Shown piece by piece: positions 34,838-46,825 of a stretch of 64,000 bases of DNA. This DNA is from Nematostella vectensis (taxonomy: Eukaryota > Cnidaria > Anthozoa > Actiniaria > Edwardsiidae). The notes under the pieces were generated by a model that ran no database searches, was not told where the DNA came from, and was given only the letters and a program-made list of their open reading frames with translations. Position 1 is the first letter of the stretch, and each line of letters starts with the position of its first letter. A program made the translations under genes and the position numbers. Location: NCBI RefSeq assembly GCF_932526225.1, contig NC_064046.1:10441719-10505718 (forward strand). Direction: 5' to 3'.

Positions 34838-35551
34838 TTAATAAAAACAAATCCAAGCCAAGACCGAGGCAATAGTTACAATACACTGCTTTAGCGTCAG
34901 TTTCCTCACTTCAGATTCGATCTTACAATCAATATTCGGACAAACCGTGGAGGCTAATTTTGAAGAAAATCGCTTAAAGCTTACAAACTGCACTGTGTAG
35001 ACGATTAAAAGTGTGGCCAACATGACAAAGAAAGCACAACTTAGAACACTGTGCATATATTTGGATCCATCTGCCGGCGTTTGGAGCCACCAGACTATCC
35101 CGCCTGCGATAAGTGCAGGCAAAATCCAACATACACAGATCACGTAACAATACACACGTTTGCAGACTGAGCGATATCTCAGCGGCAACACTGTAGATAG
35201 CATACTTTCTATGGATATAAGCACTACATTAAGCATGCCAACAAGCCCCAAAAAGATGTCAAAGAAATTAACTTCTAGTAACCCATTGTTCAGATTGGGT
35301 GGTACCACATTCATTGTATGAATATTGTAAAGATGAAGGGGGATCGGTACTAGACAGATCAGGAGATTAGCTACGGCGAGGTTCACAATGAGATACAGGC
35401 TGCGCTTGCGGAGGTGAACACTGCGGACGAATGTGAGGATGGTCAACAGGCTGATAATAATGACAAGCAGTACGAGGAGAGCAAACGCAGTGATCCAAAG
35501 AGGAGTCATGGCCGATTCTACTTTTGTTTGGAATGTTTTGTTGTTCTTCAT
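34838..35551 (-). CDS. Class A GPCR-like ORF, copy 2, truncated in TM6 (237 aa)
   Basis: Tandem duplicate of 32275-32988 (offset 2563 bp), identical in length. By my count it differs at nine residues, including TFQ for TSQ, LEVNF for LKVNF, LGLVG for LVLVG and a final WICFY for WICFH. The same Asn in TM2, ESM in place of DRY and stop inside TM6 are present, so the truncation pre-dates the duplication. Non-coding flanks are also duplicated (about 32117-33415 and 34682-35957). Confidence 0.75.
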   Translation of the reverse strand: MKNNKTFQTKVESAMTPLWITAFALLVLLVIIISLLTILTFVRSVHLRKRSLYLIVNLAVANLLICLVPIPLHLYNIHTMNVVPPNLNNGLLEVNFFDIFLGLVGMLNVVLISIESMLSTVLPLRYRSVCKRVYCYVICVCWILPALIAGGIVWWLQTPADGSKYMHSVLSCAFFVMLATLLIVYTVQFVSFKRFSSKLASTVCPNIDCKIESEVRKLTLKQCIVTIASVLAWICFY

Positions 35552-35957
35552 ACCGTGGTAATATTCGGTTAAGCTCTTGTGATATTGGTGACAGATTTGA
35601 ATAACTCTGAAGGTAGACAGAAATCAGATCGACGACTGCGACAGCGTCTCGTTGCGTACTGTTTTGCTCATGACACGCCAAGACGTCATCTGTGCATCTA
35701 CGTACGAAAAAATGGGATCTATTTGTGAAATAAATCACAAACAAAGTCGTTATTTAAGGCTGAGCTCAAACGTCTTTTTATCAAATGAAGATGAACTAAA
35801 CGAATTGATTCTTTTGCATGCATTTGCATTGAACACGGATCATAGATAATACGACGTTTGAACTTAGCCTAAGAATACGTGATTTCAGAATAACAAAATA
35901 TATGATTTTTTTCTGAAGAATAAATTGATAACATAGCTAACCACCCGGTACAAAAAC

Positions 35958-37430
35958 TGCGTATTTCAGTCAGCATTGCTTGTGGAATGTTACGGCCAAA
36001 GTTGGGCCGATGAGCAAACAGCTTAGGCACTTTATTAGTTCACATGTGATTGGCGTTTGATGCATGATTCGCGAAAGGCATGTGGGATTGCGTTCTTGAT
36101 ATAGATCAGTTTGAAATTCATAGCGGAGCCAGCGTGGCCGCGGAGCTCCATAGGTATAATATATAGATTTAGGCCCAGCCTAAAGTGGAGCCATCATTTT
36201 AGAGATAATGTATTTGTTTTATTCTGAAACCCTGAATACTGTGTTATAAAAGATGGGTTGAAGTTCTTTTAGAAACAGCAGCAAGAAGATTCATAACAAT
36301 TATATCATTTAAGCATATTCCAACATCAAACATAAAATGAAATGCTATTTAGTGGTGGCTGGTTTGTTATACCCTGAGCAAAATTCAACTTGATTTGCGC
36401 TTGATACAATAGATTGGCTGAGAGACAAAATTCTGAATATAATGGCTTCCCAGTTTTGTAAGATCGTAAAAGAAACTCACGTTTTCGTAAAAACCGTTTT
36501 CACCTGGTGCGGTGTTTGATATTAGATGAAGGAAAAGGCTAAAATACCGGCAGCATTTATCAAGGAATTGTCGAGGCCCTGCACTTCTATTCTCATTAAA
36601 ATGTTACGGAGTAAAATCAAAGAAGAAAAGCTTTATTTATGCTAAAATAAGGAATTGATCGCCAAAACAACAAGCGAATACAAACCGAGGAAACAACATG
36701 GGCAGTCAAGGTGATTCGGACAAAGATTTCAATTCAAACTAGTGTGGATAGAATATATAAATTAAAACGCAAATATTTCTTAAAATAACCCCCAAACAAA
36801 ACAATTTTCGTACCTTCAAAACTCCTCCGATTTTCCCTGTGTAACTATTAAATCATCTTGTTTCTACTGTGTTTTTAATTGGCTGAGAGTGGCTGAGAGA
36901 CTGAGACCAATAGAACGCTGATTGGATGCTATTTTGGCGCGCACTAAAATGGCTTCCCAGTTAAAAGAAACTTTTCCTCAAATAAGTAAAATACATCTAC
37001 AAATCAAGACTTATCTAGCTCTAGTAAAAACGACCTCTTGACGACTCATATGTTTACACAGTTGTGTTAGTAAAACTATGCATCATTTAGCTAACTTAAG
37101 AGTGACCGTCTCAGACCAAGAAATTGTTTTTTCAGAACAAAAATACCATGTTTTGTCAGGAGATAGCCCTTGATGACCTTAGTATTCTGTGAAAGTTTGA
37201 AACGAATCGGATAAATATTTTTGGCTTGAGAGGGGGAAATGTATTTTTCGAATATAATTAGCGATTTTTCGGTATTTTTCGACATGAACAGAAAATGTCT
37301 ACCAAAATTTATCGCCAGGGTTGTCATGCACCCTGGGGATATAAAAGATAAACGGGTGTTTTTATGCCCCCTGGGGATGCAATCTTTGGCTTTCGTGAAA
37401 CCTTGGGATAAAAGAGAGGGTAGTTATGGA
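35958..37430. other. Intergenic, repeat-derived
   Basis: 36481-37096 is a dispersed repeat whose second, shorter copy is at 43858-44321 (shared phrases CACCTGGTGCGGTG, AAGGAATTGATCGCCAAAAC, ACTAAAATGGCTTCCCAGTT). 37320-37440 has short CCTGGGGAT repeats. No gene seen. Confidence 0.5.
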
Positions 37431-37439
37431 CCCTAAGGA

Positions 37440-37743
37440 TATTTATATCAGATATCAAGACTCTAGACGTAAATAGTGGTAGAGATTCTAGAAGAAGCAC
37501 ACAAGTTTACACTTTACTTGTGGCACAAGTTTGGAATATCTCTAGCTCAGCATATAACAAGACAACTGCTCACTTCGATTCGTACTGTAGACTAACTTTA
37601 TTCTTTAATTCAGATAATTATATAGTATACACCTTTGACCTTATATGGCATAACAATCACTTGTCACGCAATCATTACATACATAATCAATTACATCATC
37701 ACTAGTGTTAATCCTATAAATATCTTAATGCTAATACACTACA
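37440..37743 (-). repeat. Probable 3' LTR of the Ty3-type element
   Basis: On the minus strand a purine tract AAAAAGGGGAGGGA (37744-37757) directly precedes TGTAGTGTATTAGC, the standard PPT-LTR arrangement after the pol ORF. The far LTR end is not defined; about 37440 is an estimate. No 5' LTR was found. Confidence 0.55.
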
Positions 37744-37900
37744 TCCCTCCCCTTTTTGCTAATGGAATGTAGGACTTAAATGAATAACCAAAATCAACTA
37801 CAAATATAAAAGTAATCACAACAACTAGGAAAAATCAAATAATGCGTAACCATGCACGTGAGCTCATGATAATCAATCACTTAAATAATACATAGAAAAT

Positions 37901-39925
37901 CTACTGATACACGAGATAGTCGCTCAACCGTGCTGGAGGCTGGCGGGCTCGAACACTTGTGCGTATCGAAGGCGGTTCGGGAGGTTGGTCTACAGGAGGG
38001 TTGCTTTCTATAGGGTCTTGGATTAATTCCGGGTTACCCTGGTTCTCCTTGCTTACCTTCTCACTGGTTGCCTCTGGCACTTTCTTAGCGCATTGAACGT
38101 TTCGCCTTAGCGTTCCTCCAGTCTCACTTTCGCAAACAATATCAGAACCATTCTTACTTACCACTTTGTACTTTTCTGGTCTAAAGTTTGGCTCTAACTT
38201 TCCTTGTTGTTCATTCCTCATTAACACTGTATCTCCTTCTTTAATCTCACTCTCTTTAGCCTTCTTGTCGGCATGGTTCTTCAGCTTTAGCTTGTATTCT
38301 CTATCCCTGTCTCTAGCTAATTCAGGATCACTAGCTGTAAAGTCTAGCTGGGGAAGCTTTGTGCGCATTTCTCGCCCAAACATCAACGAAAATGGGGTAC
38401 ACCCTGTTCCCGTGTGTGGCGTAGATCGGTATGCCGCAACAAACTTCCCAAACTCTCTCTGCATGTCTGCCTTCTCCTGAGTAGCTATCTTTAACACCTT
38501 CAATATCGACCGGTTAGTTCTCTCTACCAAACCGTTTGTCTGGGGCCAAAGTGGAGTCGTAGAAAGCCATTTCACCCCACCTGCCCTGAGAAATGTCTGG
38601 AACTCACCTGAGATAAATTGCGGACCGTTATCCGTCCTCAACACTTCTGGATACCCATACCTAGCAAATGTTGCATCTAAGAATTCGATAATGTTCTCTG
38701 CCTTAGTCGATCTCAACATAGCTGCCTCAAAATATCGACTGAAATAATCGATGATGACAATCACATACCTACCATCGGAGAGCGGTCCAAGAAGATCCGT
38801 ACTACAAAATTGCCATGGTCCTTTAGGCATTTCGGTCGTAACGATAGGTACCGGTGGATCATAGCTCGACACTAGCTGACATAACTCACATGATTTGCAC
38901 ATAGACTCAACACCCTTGTCCATGCCTAACCACCATACCTTACTTCGAAGCCTCTGCTTACACTTGACAATTCCTTGATGACCCTCGTGTGCTAATTTTA
39001 ACACTCGATCTCGTAGGTCTGAGGGTATGAAAATCCGATTTCCACGCAAAATCACACCATCGCACTCACTCAACTCTCCTCTCACTGACTTCACACTTGC
39101 TGCACACTTGTCCCACTTACCTGTTTTCAAAGCTTCCTTCATGTTTTCGACACTATCGCAGTTATCTGAACTGGTTTTAATCTCTTCCCATGACATTGCA
39201 ATCGGTATAGCTTCCCTCACTACCGCTGCAATATAATCTCCTGTGTCATCCACTTTAGTGCTTTCTCTGGGACCTCTTCTTAACCTAGACATCGGGTCTG
39301 CGATGTTAGACTCACCTGGCTTGTACTGTAGCTCAAAGTCAAAGGGCTCTAACCTCAAGCTCCATCTCTCTAGCCTAGGTGTTGATTTGGAATTCGCGTT
39401 GTTAAACACGTGAGTGAGCGGCTTGTGATCTGTTATGAGTTTGAACTTTGTACCTAATAAATACATCTGGAAGTGTTCACAAGCCCATACTAATGACAGT
39501 GCTTCGCGTTCTGTCTGAGAATATCTCTTTTCCACATCTGTTAGACTTCTATGCCCATACGCTACTACTCGGTTCTCACCTGCTTTTCTCTGGACTAGGA
39601 CAGCTCCTAATCCCACTGGACTCGCATCAGCGATCACGGTCGTTTCGCTCTCTCTATCAAAATATGCTAACGTCTCACTAGCACTCATCAGCCTTTTGAT
39701 GTCGCGAAAACTATCTTCCTGTTTCTGGGTCCATTCAAATGGAACCGATTGGCGCGTTAATGCTCTAAGTGGAGCGGACAGGGTGGCTAGATCCGGAATG
39801 TAACGACCGACATACTGTACCAGACCTAGGAATCCCCTTAATTCTGACACATTCATTGGGGCCCGGGCGTTTACTATTGCCTCGACCTTACCTGGGTCGG
39901 CTGATACCCCGTTGTCAGAGGGCAT
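37901..39925 (-). pseudogene. Ty3-type LTR retrotransposon pol, 5'-truncated (RNase H-integrase)
   Basis: A 674-aa open frame. It starts in the RT connection region (SELRGFLGLVQYVGRYIPD) and continues through RNase H (VIADASPVGLGAVL, ITDHKPLTHVF). The integrase zinc domain follows (HEGHQG ... CKSCELCQ), then the DDE core (CSTDLLGPL, LRTDNGPQF, NGLVERTNRS) and a C-terminal chromodomain-less tail with KVVSKNGSDIVCESE. Gag, protease and the catalytic half of RT are missing. Upstream of 39925 the element's frame hits a stop within two codons and unrelated sequence begins, so the insertion is a dead fragment. The intact integrase frame suggests fairly recent activity of the family. Confidence 0.9.
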
Positions 39926-40034
39926 GTTGCCAAGACCTCACCACCTCACTGATATGTTCTATGAAAGAAGCTTTTCTTCTGGACTTCATCAGATCTTTGG
40001 AATCCAGCTCGAGCTTTTTGAGCATTTTAAGATT

Positions 40035-40290
40035 CATGGAATCCAGTTTCCATTTGCATAGAGAGAGCACAGGTTGACCGAGTCGAACTCAATAGGGTGT
40101 GTCAGCTGGTATTCTCGGATTATGGTAGAGAGCATTTCGGAATAACCAGCTTTGTGATTAGCTGCGATGATGCAATCTTCAGTGATGTCATCGGTCACTC
40201 CAGCACCTCTTTTAAGTTGACCCTGCCAATGTTTGTATCCAGAGGCAACAATGACAACCCCCTCTTCTATCCCTAGGTTCCATGACAGTG
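40035..40290 (-). other. Coding-looking fragment of unknown origin
   Basis: After an acceptor-like CCTAG the minus strand reads about 82 codons (GVVIVASGYKHWQGQLKRG ... YSEMLSTIIREYQLTHPIEF) to a stop. A second short frame follows (MLKKLELDSKDLMKSRRK). Composition looks protein-like, but no donor or partner exon was found. It could be an exon of a degraded gene or transposon-derived. Confidence 0.35.
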
Positions 40291-40429
40291 TAGTGGATAT
40301 TTCTAAACAGTCTCAAATTGGCTGTTCAAGCTTTTATGCACTCTAGTAAGTTAAGTTAGTAAAGAACCCCTCTCCCCCTCCCCCTTCCCCGCGCATTTTT
40401 TCTCCCCCTCCCCCTGCGGAGCGCGTTAT

Positions 40430-40515
40430 CCAAGATGGCGGCCGGGTTATGCGAACTCCGTGTTTTCGGGGTTTTCGTGCCGGTTTTCGACTATCAAAGC
40501 CTACAGTAGGCTATG
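40430..40515 (-). mobile_element. Partial copy of the GAGTTCGCAT / CCCGAAAACAC element
   Basis: In reverse orientation it matches 23930-24050 (GATGGCGGCCGGGTTATGCG, GTGTTTTCGGGGTTTTCGTG), ending in AGCCTACAGTAGGCTA. Confidence 0.6.
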
Positions 40516-40519
40516 TAAA

Positions 40520-42815
40520 TTCCGGATTTACACTACGGAGCTTTGCGTGGCTGAACAAATAAATTAAACTTCCCTCTACTAACAAAATATGTATGACTTT
40601 GCCGGTTATTCTTTCAAGGTGGTGACTGTCATTGTGACTAAGACTACGAATAAGCAGAGACCACCAGTAGCAAAAATATCCGAGATAAAGAGGAGATAAG
40701 AGTGAGATAGAAAAAGCAATACTCGAACGGAGAGAATGGCATACGTCAAGTTGTGTTTACCTCTGCAATAAATAAACCTTGCACTAAAAGTCTTACCAAT
40801 GGTATTATTCTTGTCAGCATTGAATATTTGATTACCTTTTGCTTTTCATTACCGAGAAATACGCAGTCATTTTAGCCAAAATTACAAACATTTACGCCGA
40901 TGTACTGTCATTTAAGCGAAAGTAAAACCATTTGAACTAAAAGGAAAAACATTAACGAACTTTACTTAATTGAGTGCACACAATTGCATTTTCTTCACAT
41001 TCATTTAATACATTATTCGACAACCAGGAATGAAAAATCTATTTTCATTTGCGCGTTGGTACGTAACAATAATAGCACAAACAAAATATCAATAATACGA
41101 GAACTCGCAATCAATACAGTGAACGAAATATTCATTAACATTGTTATTACAGCAAATGCAAATAATAGTATTTTGTGAAAGTCATTTGCGTGCTTCTTAC
41201 AAACGTTAGCGCCTCCGTACAAACAATAAGCCCTTTATGACAAACAATATCCTAAAATAATTATTCAATTACTTATCGTCAATTCGCTCTTTATGTGATG
41301 AGTTCTGCCCCTGCGCAAAATGATGAATACATTCCATTTACAACATATCAAAATTTGGGTGTCCTTCATACCCACTCGGCCGACCTCTTGGGAGCCTGGG
41401 TCTAAGGGCTTTTCGAGATCAGTGAGAAAAAAGATTTGACCAAGCGATCAAGGTTTTCTAACAAATTTTGGCCGCAAGTCTCAAATTGACATGAATCAGC
41501 ATATTTTCACCATGTTTTCAGGAGATCAGGGAACGGGAAAACTGCAGCTCCTCTAAATATGGGCATCAATGCCCATATAAGGCAACGCATACGAAGGACA
41601 CTATATGTGGGGAATATGTTTGATATGTGCAAAAATACAGCAAAGGTAAAAATTAAGAAAATATTTTGGACACAGCTGTCCCAACTACTACATTCCCTCC
41701 TTATAAGATATCCTTATGATTTCTGAAAAGTTGAGGTGGGGTATGTTTCGGTACATATTTACTGTACTAGCTGGGTTTAGAACTTGTCTTTATTCGGCCA
41801 TTGCAAGTCGAGTGTTCGCTCTGTACAAGTCCGCTGACTCCTAGCGGGCGCTACCACAGGGAGACCGATCATATCGTAACAGGGTATAGAACATGCAACT
41901 CCTTATAGAAAAGGACAAACAATACATTGAACAACGTTTGTTTTTTTTGCAAAGCTGAACATGCATTGCAATATATTTACATAGTTTCTGGAAGCTAGTT
42001 AGCACGGAGCTTGTTACATAATACTCCTATTGTAAAGGTTTTCACGAAAACCGCGGAATACCGGAAGTCCTTTCTCAAGAAATACGAGACCAATTGTCAT
42101 AATGATGCCGTGGCTATGCAATGTTTTATAGCGAGGAAAAGGTAAGACTAATTCGATATTTTTCGATAGTTCAGATATCTCTATCGACTCTCGGCTTTTC
42201 AGTCTCGACTCTCGGCCTAACAGTCTCGAGTATCGGCCCTCAGTCTCGGCCTCTGACTCTCTACTTTCGACGATCGGGGTTTACCCAGACTCGCCGTACG
42301 CAAAGCAAGATTACTGTGCGAGTTTGGTTGTTCTTTCATCGATAAACAACAAGAACTTCGAGGCGGCGAAGCGCATCGTGGCGTGCTTGCTTATGTAAAC
42401 TTTTAAAAACAGGAACAAGAACCACAAATAAAAAATCATGTATGTTTTAGCTTTCATTTGAGGTAAAGAAAGTTGCGATTCGTGGACTGTGTGAGCAGCT
42501 TTTAGCCAGAGCCAAAAAAGTGGGGCCATTTCTTATTACTATTATACTATACTACTATGCTTCAAATACTCATGCCTATCGGAAGTAAAGGATCCTCAAA
42601 CACATCAGCTCTTACCTTCTGCCAGGAGGTTTCTGGGGGAAAAAGCCGATTGCGAGATTATCTTCAATGCAAATGTCAAGTACTTGAAGACAGCGGTCTG
42701 TTGGATGGATGAGAATGCGTGATTTTCCACAGGTTCATCTAATTATTATGAAGCCAAACGCAACCCCATGGGGAGCTCAAATAATACACGATTTTCTTAA
42801 CACGCATGCAATTTT
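40520..42815. other. Intergenic; no gene recognised
   Basis: AT-rich. Short near-repeats of TCTCGACTCTCGGC occur at 42180-42260. ORFs on both strands lack motifs or splice support. Confidence 0.4.
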
Positions 42816-42821
42816 CTTTAA

Positions 42822-43201
42822 AGTGCAGCTCCAGGGAAAGGGAAGACCGTTTTGGGCAAAATGTAAATTACCTGAGGCTTACTTCCCCGAAAAAAAATTT
42901 CGAATTCCTCCAATCCCGAATATTTTGCATCTTTTCAAACGCACGCGATTTGGCTTGGTTTGGCCGCCATCTTGAAACACCAACCAACTCAGTCCCCTCT
43001 CGGTCAGAGTTTGAGAAGGCGCGAAAGGATTGCCATATATGGAGCCTGTCAGCGGATTTCAGTTGTTGTCACACTTCTACAATCGAATGCCCTACTTCGC
43101 AGATAATCATCGACTTTATTGCTTTTTCACCGCTTCAAACAGCTTGAAATGTAAGTATTATTATAAAAACGTATGGTATTCCCTTTCCCTGGAGCTGCAC
43201 T
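42822..43201. mobile_element. TTAA-flanked MITE (piggyBac/Kolobok type), 380 bp
   Basis: Perfect 23-bp inverted termini beginning AGTGCAGCTCCAGGGAAAGG, each bordered by TTAA (42818-42821 and 43202-43205). Duplicated TTAA sites are characteristic of piggyBac and Kolobok elements. There is no transposase inside; the short ORFs are incidental. Confidence 0.85.
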
Positions 43202-45165
43202 TTAAATGGACACTGCATGCGAAATATGATTGGGTCTTTTAATGAGTGTCTGACGATAAAAAAAAGTTTCCGGGTGTTTTCCCGCAGTTATTCGCTTTAT
43301 TTGAGAAAATACAACAGTTTATGGAACAGATGCTCATTTGCATAAGGCGTCCTCGAATTCATGAGACGCCAGTTTTTGCCATTTGTCATGACAAAAGCAG
43401 CCCAAGGGGTCAAATTATCTCATGTAGCAAATCAACTTCCTAAGGAAGGCAGGTCGCGCGCGGAGCTCCATACATAGAAATTGGTAAACAAGGCTACTCA
43501 AAATTTGTGGTCACTAACGTCATGTCACACTTTTTTGTGCCCCCCTATCTGTACCACTCACGTGACCAGCACATGCAACCAGGCCAGCTAATTAATTGAT
43601 CGCTCTAAACCTAAGACAGACTAGTTCCAACAATAACCGGGGGGACTTGGAAAAGACGGGGGGAGCTAAGCGTATTTTATTTTTGACATAAAATGATCAA
43701 CAAGTTGTTGAATAATTGACGAGAAAGGTGTTGAATAGAGAAAATGCAACTGATGAGCCAGTCAAATGGCCGTTTGAAAAGAAGATTTTGAAGCATTTAT
43801 CTGTCTAAGGAATTAATTGATTAATTGAATATAACAAGCTGGTAATATCGGCTCAAGTGTTCGTAAAAACCGTTTCACCTGGTGCGGTGCTTGATATTTA
43901 TCAAGGAATTGTCAAGATTTATGTTAGCTAAAATAAGGAATTGATCGCCAAAACAACAGCGAACACAAATTTTCGTCCTTTTTTCTTTTATATGTAATGC
44001 TTTTTGCTTGCATATATTTCTGAAAATATCCCTCAAAAAAAAACAATTTTCGTCCCTTCACAACTCTTCTGATTTTCCCGGTCATCATCTTGCTTCCACA
44101 GTGTTTTTAATTGGCTGATAGGATGAACGCTGAATGGATGCTATTTTGAATCGCACTAAAATGGCTTCCCAGTTCTGTTACAATCGTAAAAGAAACTTTT
44201 CCTCAAATAAGAAAAATACATCTACAAATCAAGACTTATCTATCTAGCTCAGGTAAGAACGACCTTGACGACTCATGTATACAAGGTTGTGTTAGTAAAG
44301 CTATGTATTATTTAGCTTATTTAATTGAGAATTTATTTGTTATTTATTGGCAAATGTGTGAGGAAAAACAAAAAGCATTTCCCAACCATCATTGCATTCC
44401 TCGTTCTCTTTTCTTTATCTCCTGTCTTTGCTATGTTTTTGTCCCAAATTTTATGTTAAATAAACAAAAACGTCAAAATGTCTTTCTTTCTTTCTCATAT
44501 TTATATGTTGTCTGTTTTCGTTTGATAAGGATACTAATCTAACCGTCTTCGTTTTCCTCTATGTTTTCCTCATGTTTTGAGAAAATTAGAAAATTGAATT
44601 AACAACGAACGATCACTTTCTTATTCAAGTAAACTGTTAAAACCCAAAAGCCATGTTATGAGACTGAATGAAGGCATGGATGATGAGCTATACTCTTTTC
44701 ATTCTTAGCAAGTAGCAATAATTTGATTCACTATTCAACATCCTTTGTGCATTTTAAGATATTTTAAAATAGATACATTTATGTTTCTTCGCCATATCTG
44801 CTAACTCTTATTGGGTAAAATTGCTGTTTACCATACAGATTTACCCAAAGAGACCCCCTATTAAAACAGAAGGGAATGACGGTCTCAACCCTAAGGGATA
44901 ACACTTTGGGTGTGGTCAGTAATTCTTACCCCCAAAAGGTAGCACATTAGGTGTGGCCGAAGCAATTTCTCTCTCTAAGCATTTTGAACACTCCCTAAGG
45001 AATAGCAGTTAGCATCATTTTATGATTTATATTACCTGTAATAATACGGCTAAATCTTTTTAAAGATTTTTAAAGATTGTTCAAAAACAATCACCGCCTT
45101 AACAATAAAGGCCAGAGCTTGAAAAACGTAAATTTCATATAAATATCTGGGGCTACATTTTATTG
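43202..45165. other. Intergenic, repeat-derived
   Basis: Includes the dispersed repeat at 43858-44321 (partner at 36481-37096) and, at about 44840-45010, the CCTAAGGGATAACACTTTGG repeat (partner at 6395). No gene seen. Confidence 0.5.
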
Positions 45166-45169
45166 CGTT

Positions 45170-46190
45170 TGGGAATTTAACTCTTGCCCAAACATAAATA
45201 AAGAAAAATATCCCATAAAGCTCTTTATAAACTAAGAAAGGAAATGGGTGATCATTTCAGAAACAATGTTAAACTAACAATAAAACTATTTGACACTTTG
45301 ATATCTCCGATTCTTCTCTATGGTAGTGAGGTATGGGGTACAGAAAAAGATAAAGGTGAAAAAGAACCTATGGAAATAGAACACGTCAAATTCTGCAAGT
45401 GGCTCCTCGGAGTCTCTGAATTTTGTTCAAATGACGCGGTTAGGGCGTAATGTTTGGCTGAATATAAATTATCCCGAGGAACCAAACCAGATCTACGAAG
45501 ATATACAAATATGTGAGAACTCAGAGTTGTATAGTTCCAGAAAATATCCCCCCCCCATGGGGTTCGAAGGTATGACCCCCCACCCCTCTAGAATTTCCAA
45601 CCCCCCCTGGAAAAAAATAAATACAGTGACTGTCAAGGAAAAAGGTCATTAAACCTCCCCCCCCCCCATACCCTCCAACCTCCCACCCCGCGGAGTTCAC
45701 AATCTTCATGGGGGGGGGGGGGGGGGTATGGTTATTTACTACACATTTTGGCACCAGAAATTGAAACGAATTTTACAATAAATAGGTGTCGGTGAAATGG
45801 CAACAGGTAAATGCGCAGAGCAGGGACTTCAAAAGTGGATATCAAACGTGAGTAATGATAATAGAAATAAACAGGACAAAGTTTAAACTAAGAACATATA
45901 GGAAATTTAAATCAAATACATTTTTGAAGATTATCTGAGCCAGAGCCAGGTTGTCAATCACAGCCATCGAATATCTTTAACCAAATTGAGACTAAGCAAT
46001 CATCGTTTAGCAATTGAAACTGGCCGATATTCGAGGCTCTATGAGGTACCGGAAAAATGAATTTGTAAAAAAATTTGTAAAAAAGTAGAAAATTTAGAAC
46101 ATTTCCTTCTCCGTTGCCCTTTGTATAAAGAGAAGCGGGAAGAATTGACTAAGAGAAAGAAAAGGTAAAATTCACTAGAATGTCGGGTGA
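45170..46190 (+). pseudogene. Non-LTR retrotransposon 3' fragment (degenerate)
   Basis: 45244-45450 reads KLFDTLISPILLYGSEVWG and CKWLLGVSEFCSNDAVRA, clearly related to the matching part of the 46.8-kb RT fragment. Further on, frames broken by poly-C/G insertions carry LTKLRLSNHRLAIETGRYS (about 45978-46033) and LEHFLLRCPLYKEKREELTK (about 46095-46150), which is the typical C-terminal tail of non-LTR ORF2 proteins. Multiple frameshifts make it dead. Confidence 0.8.
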
Positions 46191-46825
46191 AAGTGTTTTT
46201 CATTTTCTTATTTTCTATAATTAAAATTATACTGACATTAACGTCATAGTGCAACGAAAAATCGCCAAATTCATATATGAATGCTTCTACCTCCGGGATC
46301 AATATCGCTGCCAAACTTAAAATACTTTACAATTAGTGTTTTTTTTATCTTTAATAATATTTGAATGTGACTCAAAATACGACGTTGTATACGATTCCAA
46401 ATAAAATATCCGTATCTGTATGACAGAGCAAAAAAGGCAATTCTCAATATACAAGCTCAAGATTCCACATACAAGCCTCATGTCTCGAAGACAAATCCAT
46501 TAGAAAAAAAAAAAACACTTTTTCATATGTTGGTTTACATAACATAAGGAACCTCTATGCAAAATTTAAGCTTACCGAAGTTAACCAGACCTTATTTTGG
46601 TAAAACTTTTTTTTGCTCTGTCTATCTGTATCTGTTATCCACGCAAAAGGGATTCTGGTAGAACATGAGACATTTGCCACCATATCGTTTTATTTGCTGT
46701 AATGCTAAATCCCCAATAACAAATTGATAGACTGTAATGTTTACATTGATGTTTACAATGTTCGCCGCCTCGTTTTATACTTATCGGGGGGGGAGGGAGG
46801 GGGGGGGCTGGTTGCAATGTATCGG

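Noticed and set aside
39930..42000. 5' LTR and gag of the Ty3-type element
   Set aside because: No second copy of the TGTAGTGTATTAG terminus, no primer-binding site and no gag-like frame. The element is truncated near 39930.
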